A DNA stretch of 64,000 nt from Hyposmocoma kahamanoa (GCF_003589595.1 NW_020653765.1:1803800-1867799); one strand, 5' to 3'. Positions 11,888-24,260 are shown, counted from the stretch's first letter. The notes: generated by a model from the letters alone, not told the origin. Numbers and translations are program-made.

Positions 11888-12339
11888 TAGCAGTAGAGCT
11901 TCTAGTGACAGAGTTCGTCCAGGGAAGTCACAGTACTTTGTGCCACCTTACCTGTTTCTGCCGCCAAGCAGTAATGTCAGCATTACTATGTTTCGGTTTT
12001 GAAGGGTAAGGGTACTGGTGAAATTACAGGCACCTGTGTCTTGTCATCTTATGTCTCAGGGTGTCGGCCGCAACAGCAATACCCCTCAGAATTTTGTGAT
12101 TTAGAGCTCTGAGTGGCATTGCAATTGTTAGGGACAGGCTTGCCGCTTACCATCAGACATACGATTTGTTCGTCCGGACACTTATGTCCACTTGCACTAA
12201 ACCTAGGTAGGTCTTAAACCAATAATGGCAATGCAAAAGACACTCTTAATACATTGTGTTAAGAGTGTCTTATCAATTTAAGCATTGGTTTAAGGCATAC
12301 TTAAGTTCAGTGCAAGTGGTCATTAGTATTCTAAAAAAA
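11888..12339 (+). repeat. common SINE-like repeat (family 1), tail split by a foldback insert
   Basis: The SINE runs from AGCAGTAGAGCTTC to CGTCCGGACACTTA, is interrupted by the 138-bp element at 12185-12322, and resumes as TTAGTATTCTAAAAAAAT, which is the normal tail of the family. Confidence 0.8.
12185..12322. mobile_element. 138-bp foldback MITE with TTA duplication
   Basis: The ends are TGTCCACTTGCAC and, read inward from the other side, TGACCACTTGCAC. Most of the element folds on itself, with further pairs GTCTTAAACCAAT/ATTGGTTTAAGGC and ACACTCTTAA/TTAAGAGTGT. The element is flanked by TTA at 12182-12184 and 12323-12325, fitting a PIF/Harbinger-type target site. It interrupts the SINE tail, so the pre-insertion sequence is known. 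Confidence 0.8.
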
Positions 12340-13892
12340 TAATCTTTTTGCAAGAATAAGGAGATTGAACGTCCAACCTTTATAACTAGTTACATAGAAT
12401 TTTACCCAGTTTGTTTTGTATTTTCATAGTGGTATTAAAAATTTAAAAAAGAACAATAAACAACGATATATTATAAGTATGAATGCCTTTCCAACGCCGT
12501 GAAATATCCATTGATATACCCAACGTTTTTCCAACACCTCTATTATATCCGTAATAAGATTCAAAATGGAAAATGGTAAGGGTAGGTTTTTGCGGGTGCC
12601 AATTTTTCAAAACACACCCTCCAGGAAACGCGCCCCCGCTTCCGTTAGGCTCGAGGATCGATATTCAACCCCTATAGGGTGGCCAAGGGGTGAAAAATTC
12701 GGGGATGAAATATTTTAATATTTTTTACCGCCAGAGGGGTTAGTATGGAATTATTTTTTAAAGTTCCAGTTTCGGAGCTATTCGAGTTTTACGGAAGTTG
12801 GCGATTGCCCTATTCCATTGTAATGTGTCATTTGACATTATAATTTTCTCAGTCATCAGTCTGCTACTAATAAAAGTTAACCTTACCTGTTTATATATAA
12901 AGGTTAAAGTTGCGCATTGACGATCTATTTTTTTAATTATAGATGCCGAACTTTCAAAACATAAATTAAATATTCAAGTTTTGAGCCATTTAAAGATACT
13001 TTTATTCCTCACACGTGTTCGGGAATGGTCGCTTTTTTAACAAAGAACATTGTTTCTATCTATAGTGTGGCAAAACTAACTATATCCCGGCCGAGGCTAC
13101 GAAATCCGTATAAAAAAATATTTTTTATTGTTACGTTTGAAGGCCAGTTGGTCACGTTAAACTTTTAAGTATTTGGCCATTATAAAAAAAGTGCCATACG
13201 ACCAAGTCCGCTGGATATTTCAGCGCTTCATTTTTATTTTTTTACTGATCGTTGGCTAGAGAGCCGTTAGCTTAAAAAGATAACAAATAATTAAGAAAGT
13301 AAAAAATATACTTAATCTAAAGAAAGAAAAAAAACTCGTGTTAAAACTGTAACTCTACAAAAACCCGCCTTTTTTGATCGATTATGTTTATTTTTCGCGA
13401 AATGCATTTTTGTTTTGTTCCTAATTCTGTTGTAAACAAATCAATGATTAGAAAGAAAATATTTTATAAAATTACGACAATGTATTTATGTCCCACTTAA
13501 TAGAAAGCGCAACATATATTTTAATCATTTCCATGCATTTATTGTATGTAGCCGCAATGAAAACAGCAATACTTCACTTTTTTTTAATTTATCGTATAAT
13601 TTCCATTACGCTTTGTCAACCGAATTTTATAATGTTAAAGATTTTTTATTTTGATTTTTGTTTCATTAATGTTTAATAACAAATATTTTAAATTGATGTC
13701 ATTTTAATTATAATCTTGACTTAATTGTCTCACATTTAAACCATCAATATGTATCAGAATATCGTAAATTATTGTGCTTATCTAACCAATTATTACTTTA
13801 CCGTTAACAGTTTACCTATAAACATAAAATAGTATATGAATTGACGTTTTACACAAGTAAGGAGTTTCTCAATCAGAATTACATTCGATCTA

Positions 13893-14171
13893 TTTTTTTT
13901 ATAATACCAAGGGGCGTGACGAAAACATCGTGCGCCTGTCCATAACAGTTGCAGTGCCACTCAGAGCTTTTAATCACAAAGATCTGAGGGGCACTGCCAC
14001 TGCGCCCGATACCGATATAAGTTGACAAGTCCCATATGCCTGTAATTTTACCAGCACCCCTACCCGTCAAAACCGGAATGCCGTAGTGTTCACATTACCG
14101 CTTGGCGACAGAAATAGGTAAGGTGGCAGTAGCTGGATGAACTCTTTCATAAGGAGCGCTACTGCTACTAA
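13893..14171 (-). repeat. common SINE-like repeat (family 1)
   Basis: Near full-length copy on the minus strand. The A-rich tail is at 13893 (TTTTTTTATAATACCAAG) and the head ends near TACTGCTACTAA. Confidence 0.85.
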
Positions 14172-15659
14172 ACCGTATATAATATTATATACATGATGAC
14201 TACGAAGATTGGGCTTCAAAACATGATATCTACTATTTAGTATAATCTAAACCATAATATCTTTCTAGAATATACCTTGGAGAGGGTTTTATATCGTATG
14301 ATACAGCACTTCCACCAATATAAGTTTATAAATTCACTGGTATACTACACTAGAAAGTAAGTAGTAAGTCAACTACGCGTTTGTAATAAGTTTGGTTTAT
14401 AATAATGGTTTGTAATAATTCTGGAACGTATTGTAGATTTCATAATTTATTGAACTTTGTAACCAATAGTAAAAAAATGTACATTTTTCTCCAATATTTT
14501 TTTTTTCATGAAAGAATACAGTTAAGTGCACAAAGAAGTTAATTGCACGCAATAAACATAAAACAAGTGAACAATAATAATAAAAATAAAAATTAAATAT
14601 GAAAACATTTTACATGATTATGTAGTAATTTACCATCATGCGTACCTATCGCGGCTGGTTTTTCTATGAGTTATTTTGAAAAATTTCCACCATTTGAAAA
14701 TTTACGGTAACACTATATATAAATGAGCAGGAATTATGTACCTAAGCGTGACAAACAGTTGTGCAGCTTTAGCTCAGTTTTTTTCAAAAGTTGTCGACGT
14801 CACCACGTTGATAATTAATAAACAAAATACTTAAAAAAACATTCTACACACTTACATCTCTGCTTTAAAAGTCTTCTCAAAAGATTTCCGAAAAGCGTCA
14901 ATGTTTCCCAATCCATATCCCCCCTACTCCCACCTTGAACCCCAGGGCAACACGTGGTCCGACAGAATACAAAACGATGTTGCACCGTTCAAAGCAAATT
15001 GAGCCTTGCATACCGCTGTCAAAGCTTAATGTGGCCTGTAATGGACGTGCAGCCTGGAATATTTTGTAAGGGCTGGCAATTGGTGCATTTAAACATAATG
15101 TTCACTGAAACTACTGAAATTGATGATTTTTTGGCACGATGTTATAAATGTAACATTTTTACATGTTTTCCTATTTATATGTTACATTTCATTCAAAAAT
15201 CTTAACTAATATGGTAAAGTACGAAGAAAGTAATATTTTATCTCGTTTTACATATTAAAGTAGTATAAATTAAAAATATTCATCTGACACTTATCTTAAT
15301 TATGCATAATCGAAAAGATTTCCAAACGAATTTTTCGGAATCATTCGAATGTACAGCCCTATAGGCAGTCTAAATTATTTTCAGATATCGTGGTATCGCC
15401 ACTCAGTGCCTTGAATATAGATTAAGGAAAGATATTAGTTGAATTTAATTCATTCATTCACAAGATTCAAATATGTTTTAGATACATAGGTGTTGAATCC
15501 TTATATAAACGTTTGTCAGCTGTTTAACTTACTTATACTTATGTATATCGGAAAATAAAATTCTATCAGTTTTTTATTTTCAAAGTGAAAGAGTGGCCAT
15601 TACATTGCACAACCCTAAAACTATCAACACGTCTTCTAAATTCAAACCTATTCAAATTC

Positions 15660-15885
15660 TTGATGTAAGAATGACCTAAGCGCGCAGTCACGCGATATTC
15701 CGACTGCAACGTGATTGCAAAATAGCAGTTGGAAAGTAGCATCACAGTGATTGCATTACAACTACTGACCATTAGTATAACTGGCATGCAGTCACTGCAC
15801 AACGACTTCATCGCTATTGCACCTCAGGTGTTGACAGTAGCCGTGCAACCGTTGCATCGCGACTGCACGCCGACTGCATCCTTAC
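15660..15885. repeat. degenerate short repeats of GACTGCA type
   Basis: Variants of GACTGCAAC, ATTGCAA, GCGACTGCA and GCCGACTGCA recur irregularly about every 10-20 bases up to the start of the SINE at 15886. There is no fixed period, so the origin is unclear. Confidence 0.4.
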
Positions 15886-16100
15886 TAGCAGTAGAGCTGC
15901 ATGTTTAGTATCAGTTAGGCTCCTTGTGAAAGTGTTCGTCCAGGGAATGACTTACCTATTTCTGCCGCCAAGCCGCATGGACCTTGTCAACTTATGCCTC
16001 AAGGTGACCGACGCTATGACACTGCAACTGCTATGGACACGCATGTTGCTTACCACTAGGTGGATACTTCTACATCCCTACACTTGGTATCTTAAAAAAA
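15886..16100 (+). repeat. common SINE-like repeat (family 1), internally deleted
   Basis: Head TAGCAGTAGAGCT, then an extra segment of about 20 bases, then CTCCTTGTGAAAGTGTTCGT. A large part of the middle is missing. The tail ends CACTTGGTATCTTAAAAAAA. Confidence 0.8.
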
Positions 16101-16778
16101 GTAACTCCCTTGCGACTACATTGGAAGTCAGCTCGTAGTTTTGTTTTATTTTTCTTTTTTTTTTCCTGTTACAACCCAGTGACTGCCGCGACCTCACTGA
16201 CCCAAGTGACGACGCATCTTGAATATTAACCATGAAAGAGCACTGAAAGGTTAATGTGAGGTTGGCTTGGCTGAACAACAGTGTCACCGCAGATTAGTAT
16301 TTATTTTATATAATATTTTCTTTCTTTTATTCGCTACAGACAAGTTCAACTTTAATTAGTACCTTAAATCTCAAATTTAAAAATAAGAACTATCTCATTA
16401 CCTTGAAGCCCAAGTTCTATTAAATGGTTGACAAGGCAGATGTTAACCTTCGTATCGTAATGTTGCAAGGTTTTAAACAATTGTTTTTTCACTATATTAA
16501 GTTTCTACTACAGTTGAGGCATATTGTTATGTAAGTCACCAATAGTGGCACCATTATATAAGCACAAAAGTATCGTACCTAGCCTTAAAATTCTAAATAA
16601 CTTTTACAAAACTTAAAAATATGGCCGCCGCCATTTTGTTTTTTCATCGAGAAAATTCCCAAGTTGGAAAATTTTCGCACTTCGTTCTAGTTTGCAGAAA
16701 CGTATAGTTCTGTCTAACTTTGTTACATAAGGGACGTAAAGACAGTACTACGTTATTCTCAGAATACATTATTTATGT

Positions 16779-17060
16779 GTTTGAAATAGAAATAGAAAGT
16801 ATTTTATTTCGTAAAAATCACTATACGGTAAACACACATGTATAAGTACAATATATAATACATGACGATTAAAACCAATGCGAACCATAGCATACCTGAT
16901 TATAACTGAAGTGGAATAAATGATACCTACGGATAACAAATAAATAATTATACATACACAAATTACAACATAACATAACATAAAAGTTGTAGTACTCAGT
17001 AACAAAATAACTACTTGATGACTTTATCATCTTAGTCAGCAGTGACCATGGGACCTGTAG
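16779..17060 (-). repeat. possible LINE/SINE 3' end
   Basis: On the minus strand the sequence ends in a GAAATAAAATACTTTCTATTT-like tail repeat, resembling a retroposon 3' end. The body is not recognised. The right side (CATGGGACCTGTAGCCC) resembles the ends of the TTTCGGGCC repeat family. Confidence 0.35.
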
Positions 17061-17454
17061 CCCAGTAGTGAGTTAGACATGATTAAATTAAATTAAAATG
17101 CTCATTCTTTCAGTGTTGAAGAAAGTTTTTTTTAAGGAAGACAACGTTTTGTATCGTATGAACATTGGTGTACATTGTAGGCGTTATGGAGATCATCTGC
17201 TGATTTATTATAATAATTAATACAAAGATCGAACTCATAGCAAAATTTTTCGATCAGTCTGGTGAAGGACCTGGTTCGCGTCCAGCTAGATCGAAGGAGT
17301 TTTACTTTGCATTCGATTATAACAAACTAGTGGAGTAATTTCTAACTGTAACGAATACTTCTAACTAATTTCTAAATTGTAACGAATTCTTGTGTGTATA
17401 TTGGGCACACAAGAATTCGAATAACAGTATTTTGGAAATGAAATTTTATTTTCC

Positions 17455-17625
17455 GTATCCAATTTGCGTATATTTTTGTTTTTTCAAACAAACCGCGATC
17501 ATGGGGCCTGTAAAGAGCCCGACATGATTTTTTGTTCGAAAACACAAAATATACGAGTATTAGATCTGAAAAAAAAAAAACAGTTTCATTTGCAATGCGT
17601 AATAATTGCGAAAATTAAGAACTCG
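17455..17625. repeat. TTTCGGGCC-type MITE fragment (family M1)
   Basis: Contains TTTGTTTTTTCAAACAAACC, GGGGCCTGTAAAGAGCCCG and the end GCGAAAATTAAGAACTCGAT. Related copies lie near 31160, 34205, 34408, 39805 and 61290. Confidence 0.6.
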
Positions 17626-18160
17626 ATTAATAAATAATTAGCATGACAAAATGTGTGCGCTGCACTGTTACGGAGTGAGTCTTTTACATTGTGACATTGA
17701 TTTTGAGTAGACCCGAAACAGATACTTGGATAATTTCATGGTTTTAAATTGAGGACTAGCTAGACTCGTACAGACAAACAACGAAGTATGTTGTGTGTTT
17801 AGAATGAATTTTAAAAATGAACTAGGTAGCCGCAATTGTAAGATTGGCAATAGAGCTGTGACATAGATGTATTTAATTGATGCGTGTAAAAATGTACTTA
17901 TTAAATATATACATTATTTATTTTATTTTATAATTTTTTTTTATTAAATATATATATTTTAGTAACTTATTTTTGTTCGGAATTTTGCCCAAACACCAAA
18001 TGAGCAAATACACATTTGGCTCCAATGACTACATCTTTCTATTACACCAATATTCCTTTGGTTTACAAACATTTAGTCCCCACTTAACAATAGGTCTGAT
18101 GTCGACGTACCTAATAAGTATTCAACGAATTTACTGCGTACCTTTTACATTAGTTTGTCT

Positions 18161-18443
18161 TTTTTTTATAAAATTAAGTGACGGGACGAGATGTGTGCCT
18201 GGTGTTAAACGACACGCCCGTCCATAACAGTTGCAACTCATAGATTTAAATCGCAAATATCTGAGAGATACTGCCACTGCACCTGTCATCTTGAGACGTA
18301 AGTTGACAAGTCCCATGCGCCTGTGGCTTCACCAGCTGCTTTACCCAACAAAACCGGAATACAGTAACGCTTGGCGGCAGAAGTAGGTGAAGTGGCAATA
18401 TCCCCGAACGAACTTTTTCACATAGAGCTCCACTGCTACTAAA
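18161..18443 (-). repeat. common SINE-like repeat (family 1)
   Basis: Near full-length minus-strand copy, from TTTTTTTATAAAATTAAGTG to CTCCACTGCTACTAAA. Confidence 0.85.
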
Positions 18444-19571
18444 ATTCGCCCTCCACCACATTGTATTTGTGACGTCATTTCCGTATTTTGTTATATCGTA
18501 AGTCATTAAGGTCACTTTTCCTCACAAAATTGTATTTGCTTAAAATTAAGTCATAAAACCAGCAATATAAGCACTGTTTAAAAATCCCCTTCCGCAGTAA
18601 ACAGTGCTGCCAACAATTTAAAAGATCATTTATCACAGTTAGTAGTTGGCGCAAGTTTTATAATGGTTTGAATGTGATTTTGACGGCGAGCTTTTAACTA
18701 TTTTTTGTGCACTTAACTTTGACATGAAATTAAATTTACAACGAACCATTAAAAATATAGTGATTTACTGTTTTTCGCGTGATTTTGTTTACTATAGTAC
18801 AAATTTTGAGACATAAACATGCATCACTAAAGTAAAAATTATTATTTAAAGAAAGAACACAACAATTTTGCCGTTTATGGACCATGCAAGTCTTTATTTG
18901 GCCCGAAAACTAAATACAAAAATCTAGTTCTGTCCCCTGTTCTAAAGTAGGAGATGTCATAAAAAACCATAATTCTGTTTTAAAATATTGAAATTGTTTA
19001 TTGTAATTTCAGTTATGCGTCGTTAGGGTAAGTTCCGATAAGTTGAACACGTTAACCACGGAAGAAATGTGGTCTGTGACGTTAACTGTTTTTGAAAGAG
19101 AATTTTGTGCCCTATCTATTTCTATTTGAAACGGATATTTGACCATTTGTCACTTTTAGTAAGTGGACGGCAGACTTGTGGAAATTACTCTAACAAATAC
19201 TAGGATTCATAGAGCTCCATTGAATAAACATTTAAACAGAAAAAAAAAAAACAGTTTATTACCATACTGTTCCCGTAATATTCTGATATATTTACATAAG
19301 CTATATAAAACATAGGGTGTTTGCACATCGACGCGTGGTGGGGTTATATTATAGCCCTTGTTTTTTTAGCTTGTTTGCTAAAGACGCATCTACATGCGGC
19401 CCGGCCTACGCAAACAGCCAATGTAAACAGGCCCTTATGAACGCATTCATCGGTCGCTTTTATTAAAACCCTTGTCCAATTTCAGTGGATTTTATTCAAA
19501 TTGTTTAACTCGAACTGATTGGGCCGTATTTTTGTTAAACTAAATTTTGACAAAATTTTAAAGTTTTAACA

Positions 19572-19640
19572 ATTCGATAGCCGAGCGGTTTGCATTGTAT
19601 GGTAGATGACGAGGTTTTGGGTTCAATTTTATAATACAAT
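19572..19640 (+). repeat. tRNA-headed SINE fragment (family 3)
   Basis: A-box-like GATAGCCGAGCGGTTTGC and B-box-like GGGTTCAATTT with tRNA-like spacing. No acceptor stem pairing is visible. It is probably a truncated SINE head, not a functional tRNA. Confidence 0.45.
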
Positions 19641-19734
19641 AAAAAACATTTTATAATAAAATTCCAGAATATGTACAAAATTTATCAGAAAAAAAGTTCA
19701 AAGCTCAGGTTAATAATCTTAGCAAGAGTAGTCC

Positions 19735-19950
19735 GACCGTAAAACCGACCTTAAAAGTCATCCCTTAGTTTGCCACCCTTAAAGGTGGAATATTTTCTTA
19801 AAATTTAAATGTGACCACTACTGAGGTACCCTCTTTCCATCAAAATAATAATCATTAAAATCGGTTCACAAAGAGTTATCGCGTAACATACAAACAAAAA
19901 AAAGATACAGACGAATTGAGAACCTCCTCCTTTTTTTAGTCGGTAAAAAA
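19735..19950 (-). repeat. AACCGACTTC-type repeat (family M2)
   Basis: Minus-strand copy running from ACCGACTAAAAAAAGGAGG to the closing GGTCGGTTTTAC end at 19738. Other copies lie at 37200-37450, 46571-47070 and 57931-58130. The closing end is roughly the reverse complement of the start, so it may be a non-autonomous DNA element. Confidence 0.7.
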
Positions 19951-20557
19951 TGTAGTAATAAGAAAAGCTTATTATGAAATGAATAATTATAGATGGTTAG
20001 AACTCATGGTGTACTTCCAGCTATTAAGTGTTTCTGATGACACAAAAAAAAACATTATTTTCAGATGAATTTGGCCTACTAAAAAGTAGTGGTTTTTGGT
20101 GGATAATTTGAAGGTTGGAGAATTTGAAAGATATTTTATTTAAGTCAAAAGAAAACATTTCGGGACACGAATTTTTCTAAATCAATTCTGGACTGGATGT
20201 TAAAAGTTATAAGCCACAGAATGTCATTGCTCTGGTTCTGATAGTAGCGGGAACAATCTAATTGAACCTAGATAATCGGTGTGGTGATCTGGTACATTAT
20301 TATTATATTAATTCCCAGAAGAAAAAAGTACTGACAAAAGAAATGAGACCACAAGTTACTCCCTGCTTTTTATTAAGGTGTGTTAAAGCAATAATGCAGT
20401 TAGAAACCGTAAATACCAAAAAGCGAGTACAAACAACTGTTAAAAATTTAAATATATAGGTAGTTATTGCAATTTGTTAATGGTTAACGAATGAGGCACA
20501 AAATATTGATCGATACAAGCCACCTTACCGGTGAAAACTGGAGTTTATATTTTTTAC

Positions 20558-20640
20558 CTGGATACGTGCCTCAGGCAATCCAATCTTTTCGGCCAGTCGT
20601 TCCCTCGCAAAAACATCCGGGTAGTGTGTTCTCTCGAATT
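20558..20640 (-). CDS. toy: twin of eyeless (Pax6) exon: homeodomain helices 1-2 and start of helix 3
   Basis: This 83-base exon encodes (E)[18 protein letters not shown] and IGLPEARIQ, the centre of the Pax6 homeodomain. The first Glu codon is split with the previous exon (G|AA). The exon ends in phase 0 after CAG, just before the recognition-helix residues VWFSN. Splice sites are TTTGTCCACAG and CAG/GTAAAAAA. Both intron positions inside the homeobox are typical of Pax6 genes. A 1.2-kb intron lies upstream on the transcript, and a 17.7-kb intron separates it from the rest of the homeobox. No residue deviates from the family pattern. Confidence 0.96.
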
Positions 20641-21811
20641 CTGTGGACAAACATTACTAAATTAAATTTTGAAATTTGAAGTTCGAATACGAATAGACAT
20701 TTCTTTACAATGATATTATACTTGTAAACATTTTATGCTTACTGTTTCCTAATTTGATTTTGCTTTACTTGCGAGGAATGAAGTAGTTGGCTTTGCAATT
20801 GTTATCGTTGAGTCTATTCAATAAAACATTCATATTTTATTTCTTATTAAAATTTGTACTCGAAAAACAATAATAAACAACATTAAACTAATACAGTTTA
20901 TTGTTGTTTGAATACAACAAACAAACAAAAACTAAGATTAGCACAGCGGTAATTGGTCTCGCTGCCACCGAGCGAGAGTAGAGCAAACACAAGGGACAAT
21001 ATTTATTTATTTGATAATAACTGTTCAGTAAACATTGTAGGGGCATTCGGAAATCGGTTTATGAAGACTCTTGGGCCCTCTTTGGATGACTATTTGACGT
21101 CCTTTGCTTTGAGTGAAATGGTAGTGAAAAATATTGGCGTTATTACGGCCAAAAAATACTATTACACACAATAAAAAAAGAGTTTATTTTTAAAATAAAT
21201 TTAACTAATTTCAAAGGACTAAAGTTTAAAATGTTACCGATGTCGAGCGACTTAATGAAGTACTTATATTTTCGTATTCTGTTTGTTATCGGTTATAAAA
21301 TATTGTTATAATTGATAATAGGTAATGTTATGTGCACACATCATCCCCGGTTTTTTATCGATCGAAACCGAGATATAGTTTTATTACGTTTTTAATTTCC
21401 TTTTTTGTATTTGTTTGTAATTTTTGTACTATATTTTCTGGTAACTTATTCAATACTTTGGAGATGATGTATGTCCAAATTCATCTACCATAACATTGTT
21501 ATATTTCAGAACTTTGAATATAGGATCTTTAGGTAATATGCGCCGTTTTGAAACCCTCGTTTTTCCTTTATAATTATTTATTTTTATAATAATTTCTATA
21601 TAATGGTTTTGTAAAGTAGACATTTGTTTTGAATACTAGGAAACCTTTTCTTTTCTCTATTTTAGACTTCGTTCAAGGCCTTCTCTCAGCAAAAAAACGT
21701 AAATAATAATAAAACATTCAGGTTGGTACAATACTTCGCATAACCAGAATTTTTACAACTGAAATTGAAAGATAAATCTTAACATTTGTAAAGTAAGTTT
21801 TACTAGAGTAC
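20641..21811 (-). other. toy intron (1.2 kb) inside the homeobox
   Basis: This is the short AT-rich intron between the homeodomain-start and homeodomain-middle exons. Positions about 21400-21700 look like old repeat material, with weak LINE-like peptide fragments on the minus strand. I could not identify it further. Confidence 0.8.
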
Positions 21812-21961
21812 CTTTCTCAAGACTGTCTATCTGGTCGTTAGTGAACGATGTCCGGTTCCGCTGCAGCTTCCGTTTGAGTCGCAGCCGCATCTGCGAGTCT
21901 TCGTCGCCAGACGACGCGTGCTCACTGTTCCCGTCCGATCCCGCTTCTGATTGTAGCTGAT
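21812..21961 (-). CDS. toy: twin of eyeless (Pax6) exon: acidic linker and start of homeodomain
   Basis: The 150-base exon starts with AT, completing an Asp codon, and reads [20 protein letters not shown], then [20 protein letters not shown] and NDQIDSLEK, ending in one base of the next Glu codon. The basic arm and helix 1 of a Pax-type homeodomain begin at LQRNRTSF. The stretch [22 protein letters not shown] matches what I recall of fly toy almost exactly. Fly eyeless differs here (RLILKRK). This exon is the best paralogue evidence in the window. The acceptor is GTTAACAG and the donor is AAAG/GTACTC, a weaker donor than the GTAAGT sites elsewhere in this gene. An in-frame Met a few codons upstream (end near 21974) belongs to the intron, not to a start. 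Confidence 0.96.
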
Positions 21962-22164
21962 CTGTTAACGACAAATTTTATAAGAAAAACAGTCTGAAAA
22001 GAAATTTGCATTATAGGTACAAAAGTATGAATTTTACGTTGATGCTTTTTCAATCTCTATCATTAGGGTGCATGAAAGGAGAATGACAAACGAATCGTAT
22101 TCCCAGTGTGTCTGACACACCCTTGGCAATACCCAGAGAGAACCCTGACGCTGATTGGCAATTT

Positions 22165-22341
22165 GTTTATGATACCACATGATGGAATGTATAACGTTAC
22201 AGTGCCACTCAGAGCTTTAAATCGCAAAGATCTGAGGGGCACTGCTACTGCACCTGTCACCATGAGAAGTAGAAGGTAGGTGGTAGGGTAGCAGTACATT
22301 ACTGAATGAACTCTTTCATAAGGACCTATATTGTTACTAAA
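22165..22341 (-). repeat. common SINE-like repeat (family 1), internally deleted
   Basis: The tail side, near TGATACCACATGATGG, is diverged and the middle is missing. The head end ATATTGTTACTAA is preserved. Confidence 0.75.
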
Positions 22342-22937
22342 ATCTTTTCTTCACGATGACAAACATGTCCCATGCATAGTTCAATATGACGGCTATTAAT
22401 GACGTGGTCAGCGTGTTAAGTTTGGGGCCGCTATAATATTACAACAGTTGAAGTATTCGAAATACACAATATTACTTCGCCGTTTATATTCCCATAACAC
22501 ACAATGATCATTTATGTGTCTATTTTTTCTACGAAAGTTGAAAGGAACAAATTATAAAGTTCATATCGCAGTCCCTTATTGAGCGCCAAAAATGACTTTA
22601 ACAGATTCGCTCTTTCGAAATGAAGCTTGATACTTTTAGATCTTTTAACAAAAGCTTTTTAAGAGGCTCTTCATCATATACTATCAACACAAAGCACTTG
22701 TACAAAACGGTGCACTCAACTGCTATCAACCAAATGCGTCAGCAGTATTGCACAAAATAACCCCTAGAATTACAGACAAAAATTACATTTCTAACCAGTC
22801 ATCGTGATCTCTGCCGTGTAACTCATAGTTCGAAAATGGGGGTCGAACAAGGCTGGGGTTGTAAGCTCCCCATGTAAGGGTGATAGCAAAATTAAACGTT
22901 GCTCGTAATGTTGTCGACATGCCCTCGGCTAATTGAT

Positions 22938-23125
22938 TAATTTGCTTTATGGTCGGACCACTTGAGTACGGGTTCGATTCCCGATTCGGTAATGGGCGTA
23001 CGGGTTACTGATTTCGCTGAATAGGAGGACTGTTACGCAATCTGTCACATTTTTCTGATGAACACTGTTTGTGGGCTCGAGACTAATATGCCTAATGGAA
23101 ATGACCTGTGAGAGTAGCTATTTTA
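22938..23125 (+). repeat. tRNA-headed SINE fragment
   Basis: B-box-like GGGTTCGATTCCCG at about 22972, followed by a roughly 150-base body (ACTGTTTGTGGGCTCGAG, CTAATGGAAATGACCTGTG) typical of a tRNA-derived retroposon. The A-box side is eroded. Confidence 0.5.
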
Positions 23126-23499
23126 TTAAAGATACTCCGTATTTATGCCGTAGCTTCTAGCTTCAGATGTACATTTATGTATACTTATAATTACTCCAGC
23201 TTCACTATATTATTTCGTCAATATTATGTCATCTTAATTAATCTAAGAATAGACTGAAAATGACGACGATTTTACGACAGTTTGAGTTGCACAACACTAT
23301 TTATAACTTTTTAGAATAATATTTTATTATGAAATATTATGATGTCGTATTAAAGACATTTGACTATCGTGGGCGAGTATCAAAAAATAAAACGTTTAGT
23401 TTTTTGAACGATCATAATTGATCGACTACAGAGATTATTGAAGTACAAGTTTTTTTCACAAAAACCGATGTGTGTGGCCTCGATAAACGATATCACTTC

Positions 23500-23660
23500 A
23501 AAATTTAAAACTAGAACGCACGATCTCGGCGCGTTTCGTTACACTCGAACATGATTGATGCGCGACATTCGCTCAGCGAAACACGGCGGACTTTCCAATC
23601 GGTTGACAATTTTGATTGATCACTCGTCGCCGCCGGTGTGTGCACGCCCTTAGCGCATGA
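23500..23660. promoter_or_regulatory. candidate enhancer block with two TGATTGAT sites
   Basis: A GC-richer, non-repetitive block in the 15.6-kb intron. It has TGATTGAT at 23552-23559 and 23613-23620, each a perfect PBX/Exd-Hox consensus, 61 bp apart. CG dinucleotides are frequent compared with the surroundings. Function is inferred from motif and composition only. Confidence 0.3.
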
Positions 23661-24061
23661 CGGCCTCTAATGAGATCGTGTCAGCAAATGAGACATTTTG
23701 TTTGCGATATTCCAACATTTTGGAATCGAAGAGACTGAAAGTTTGTTTTTTTACAAATATGTACTTTTGTTGTACACTATACTTTATACAACCTTGTCAT
23801 CCACATTTCAAATTAAGTTCCTGCTTTGATGTACGTACACTTAAACTGAGATGTACAGAAAAGTCGTCTTTAAGAAAAATATTCAAACAACGAGACAAGA
23901 GGGAATCTAGTTCTCAAGAACAAGACCATTAAAATGATTTTTTTTCACCGTAACAATCTCCATTTTCAGTATTTATTATCGTCTCTCGAATAAAGGAATT
24001 CATTAAAAAAAATCAATCCTCTTGGCCACAACTCCGCCAATAACGACGTACAAATGATTGA

Positions 24062-24260
24062 AGCCAAAAAAAAGAAAAACTTCCGAGGAAAGGCCGAGGG
24101 CGGGATGAAACACGAAAAATACATAAGAGAAAATAATAGTAGTAAGAAAATAAAAGGAAGGGAATAAAAGTGGGGGCGGTGGAAAAAATTGGAGAAAATA
24201 AGGGGACGAAGGAAGGGAAGGAGCGAGATAAAGCGGAATTGGAGTTATCGGGGCGCGCGG
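24062..24260 (+). other. purine-rich tract
   Basis: About 200 bases strongly biased to A and G on the plus strand, for example GGGGACGAAGGAAGGGAAGG. ORFs across it on both strands are composition artefacts. It ends in a CG-rich segment near 24240-24310. Confidence 0.6.

Larger units (their letters stand above)
2886..20557 (-). other. toy intron (17.7 kb) splitting the homeobox, filled with transposon remnants
   Basis: This intron divides the homeodomain just before VWFSN. It contains four copies of the common SINE-like family, a tRNA-headed SINE, the end of a LINE, a decayed Transib-like element and several inverted-repeat elements, listed separately. I recognise nothing in these stretches: 3400-5580, 9105-9960 (apart from a short TA repeat at 9957-9975), 10410-11290, 12560-13880, 14175-15590 and 18445-19570. 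They are AT-rich with some unique blocks, for example 12590-12830 and 14930-15080. Confidence 0.85.

Noticed and set aside
21400..21700. Additional LINE copy on the minus strand
   Set aside because: Only vague resemblance in broken frames, not enough to name.
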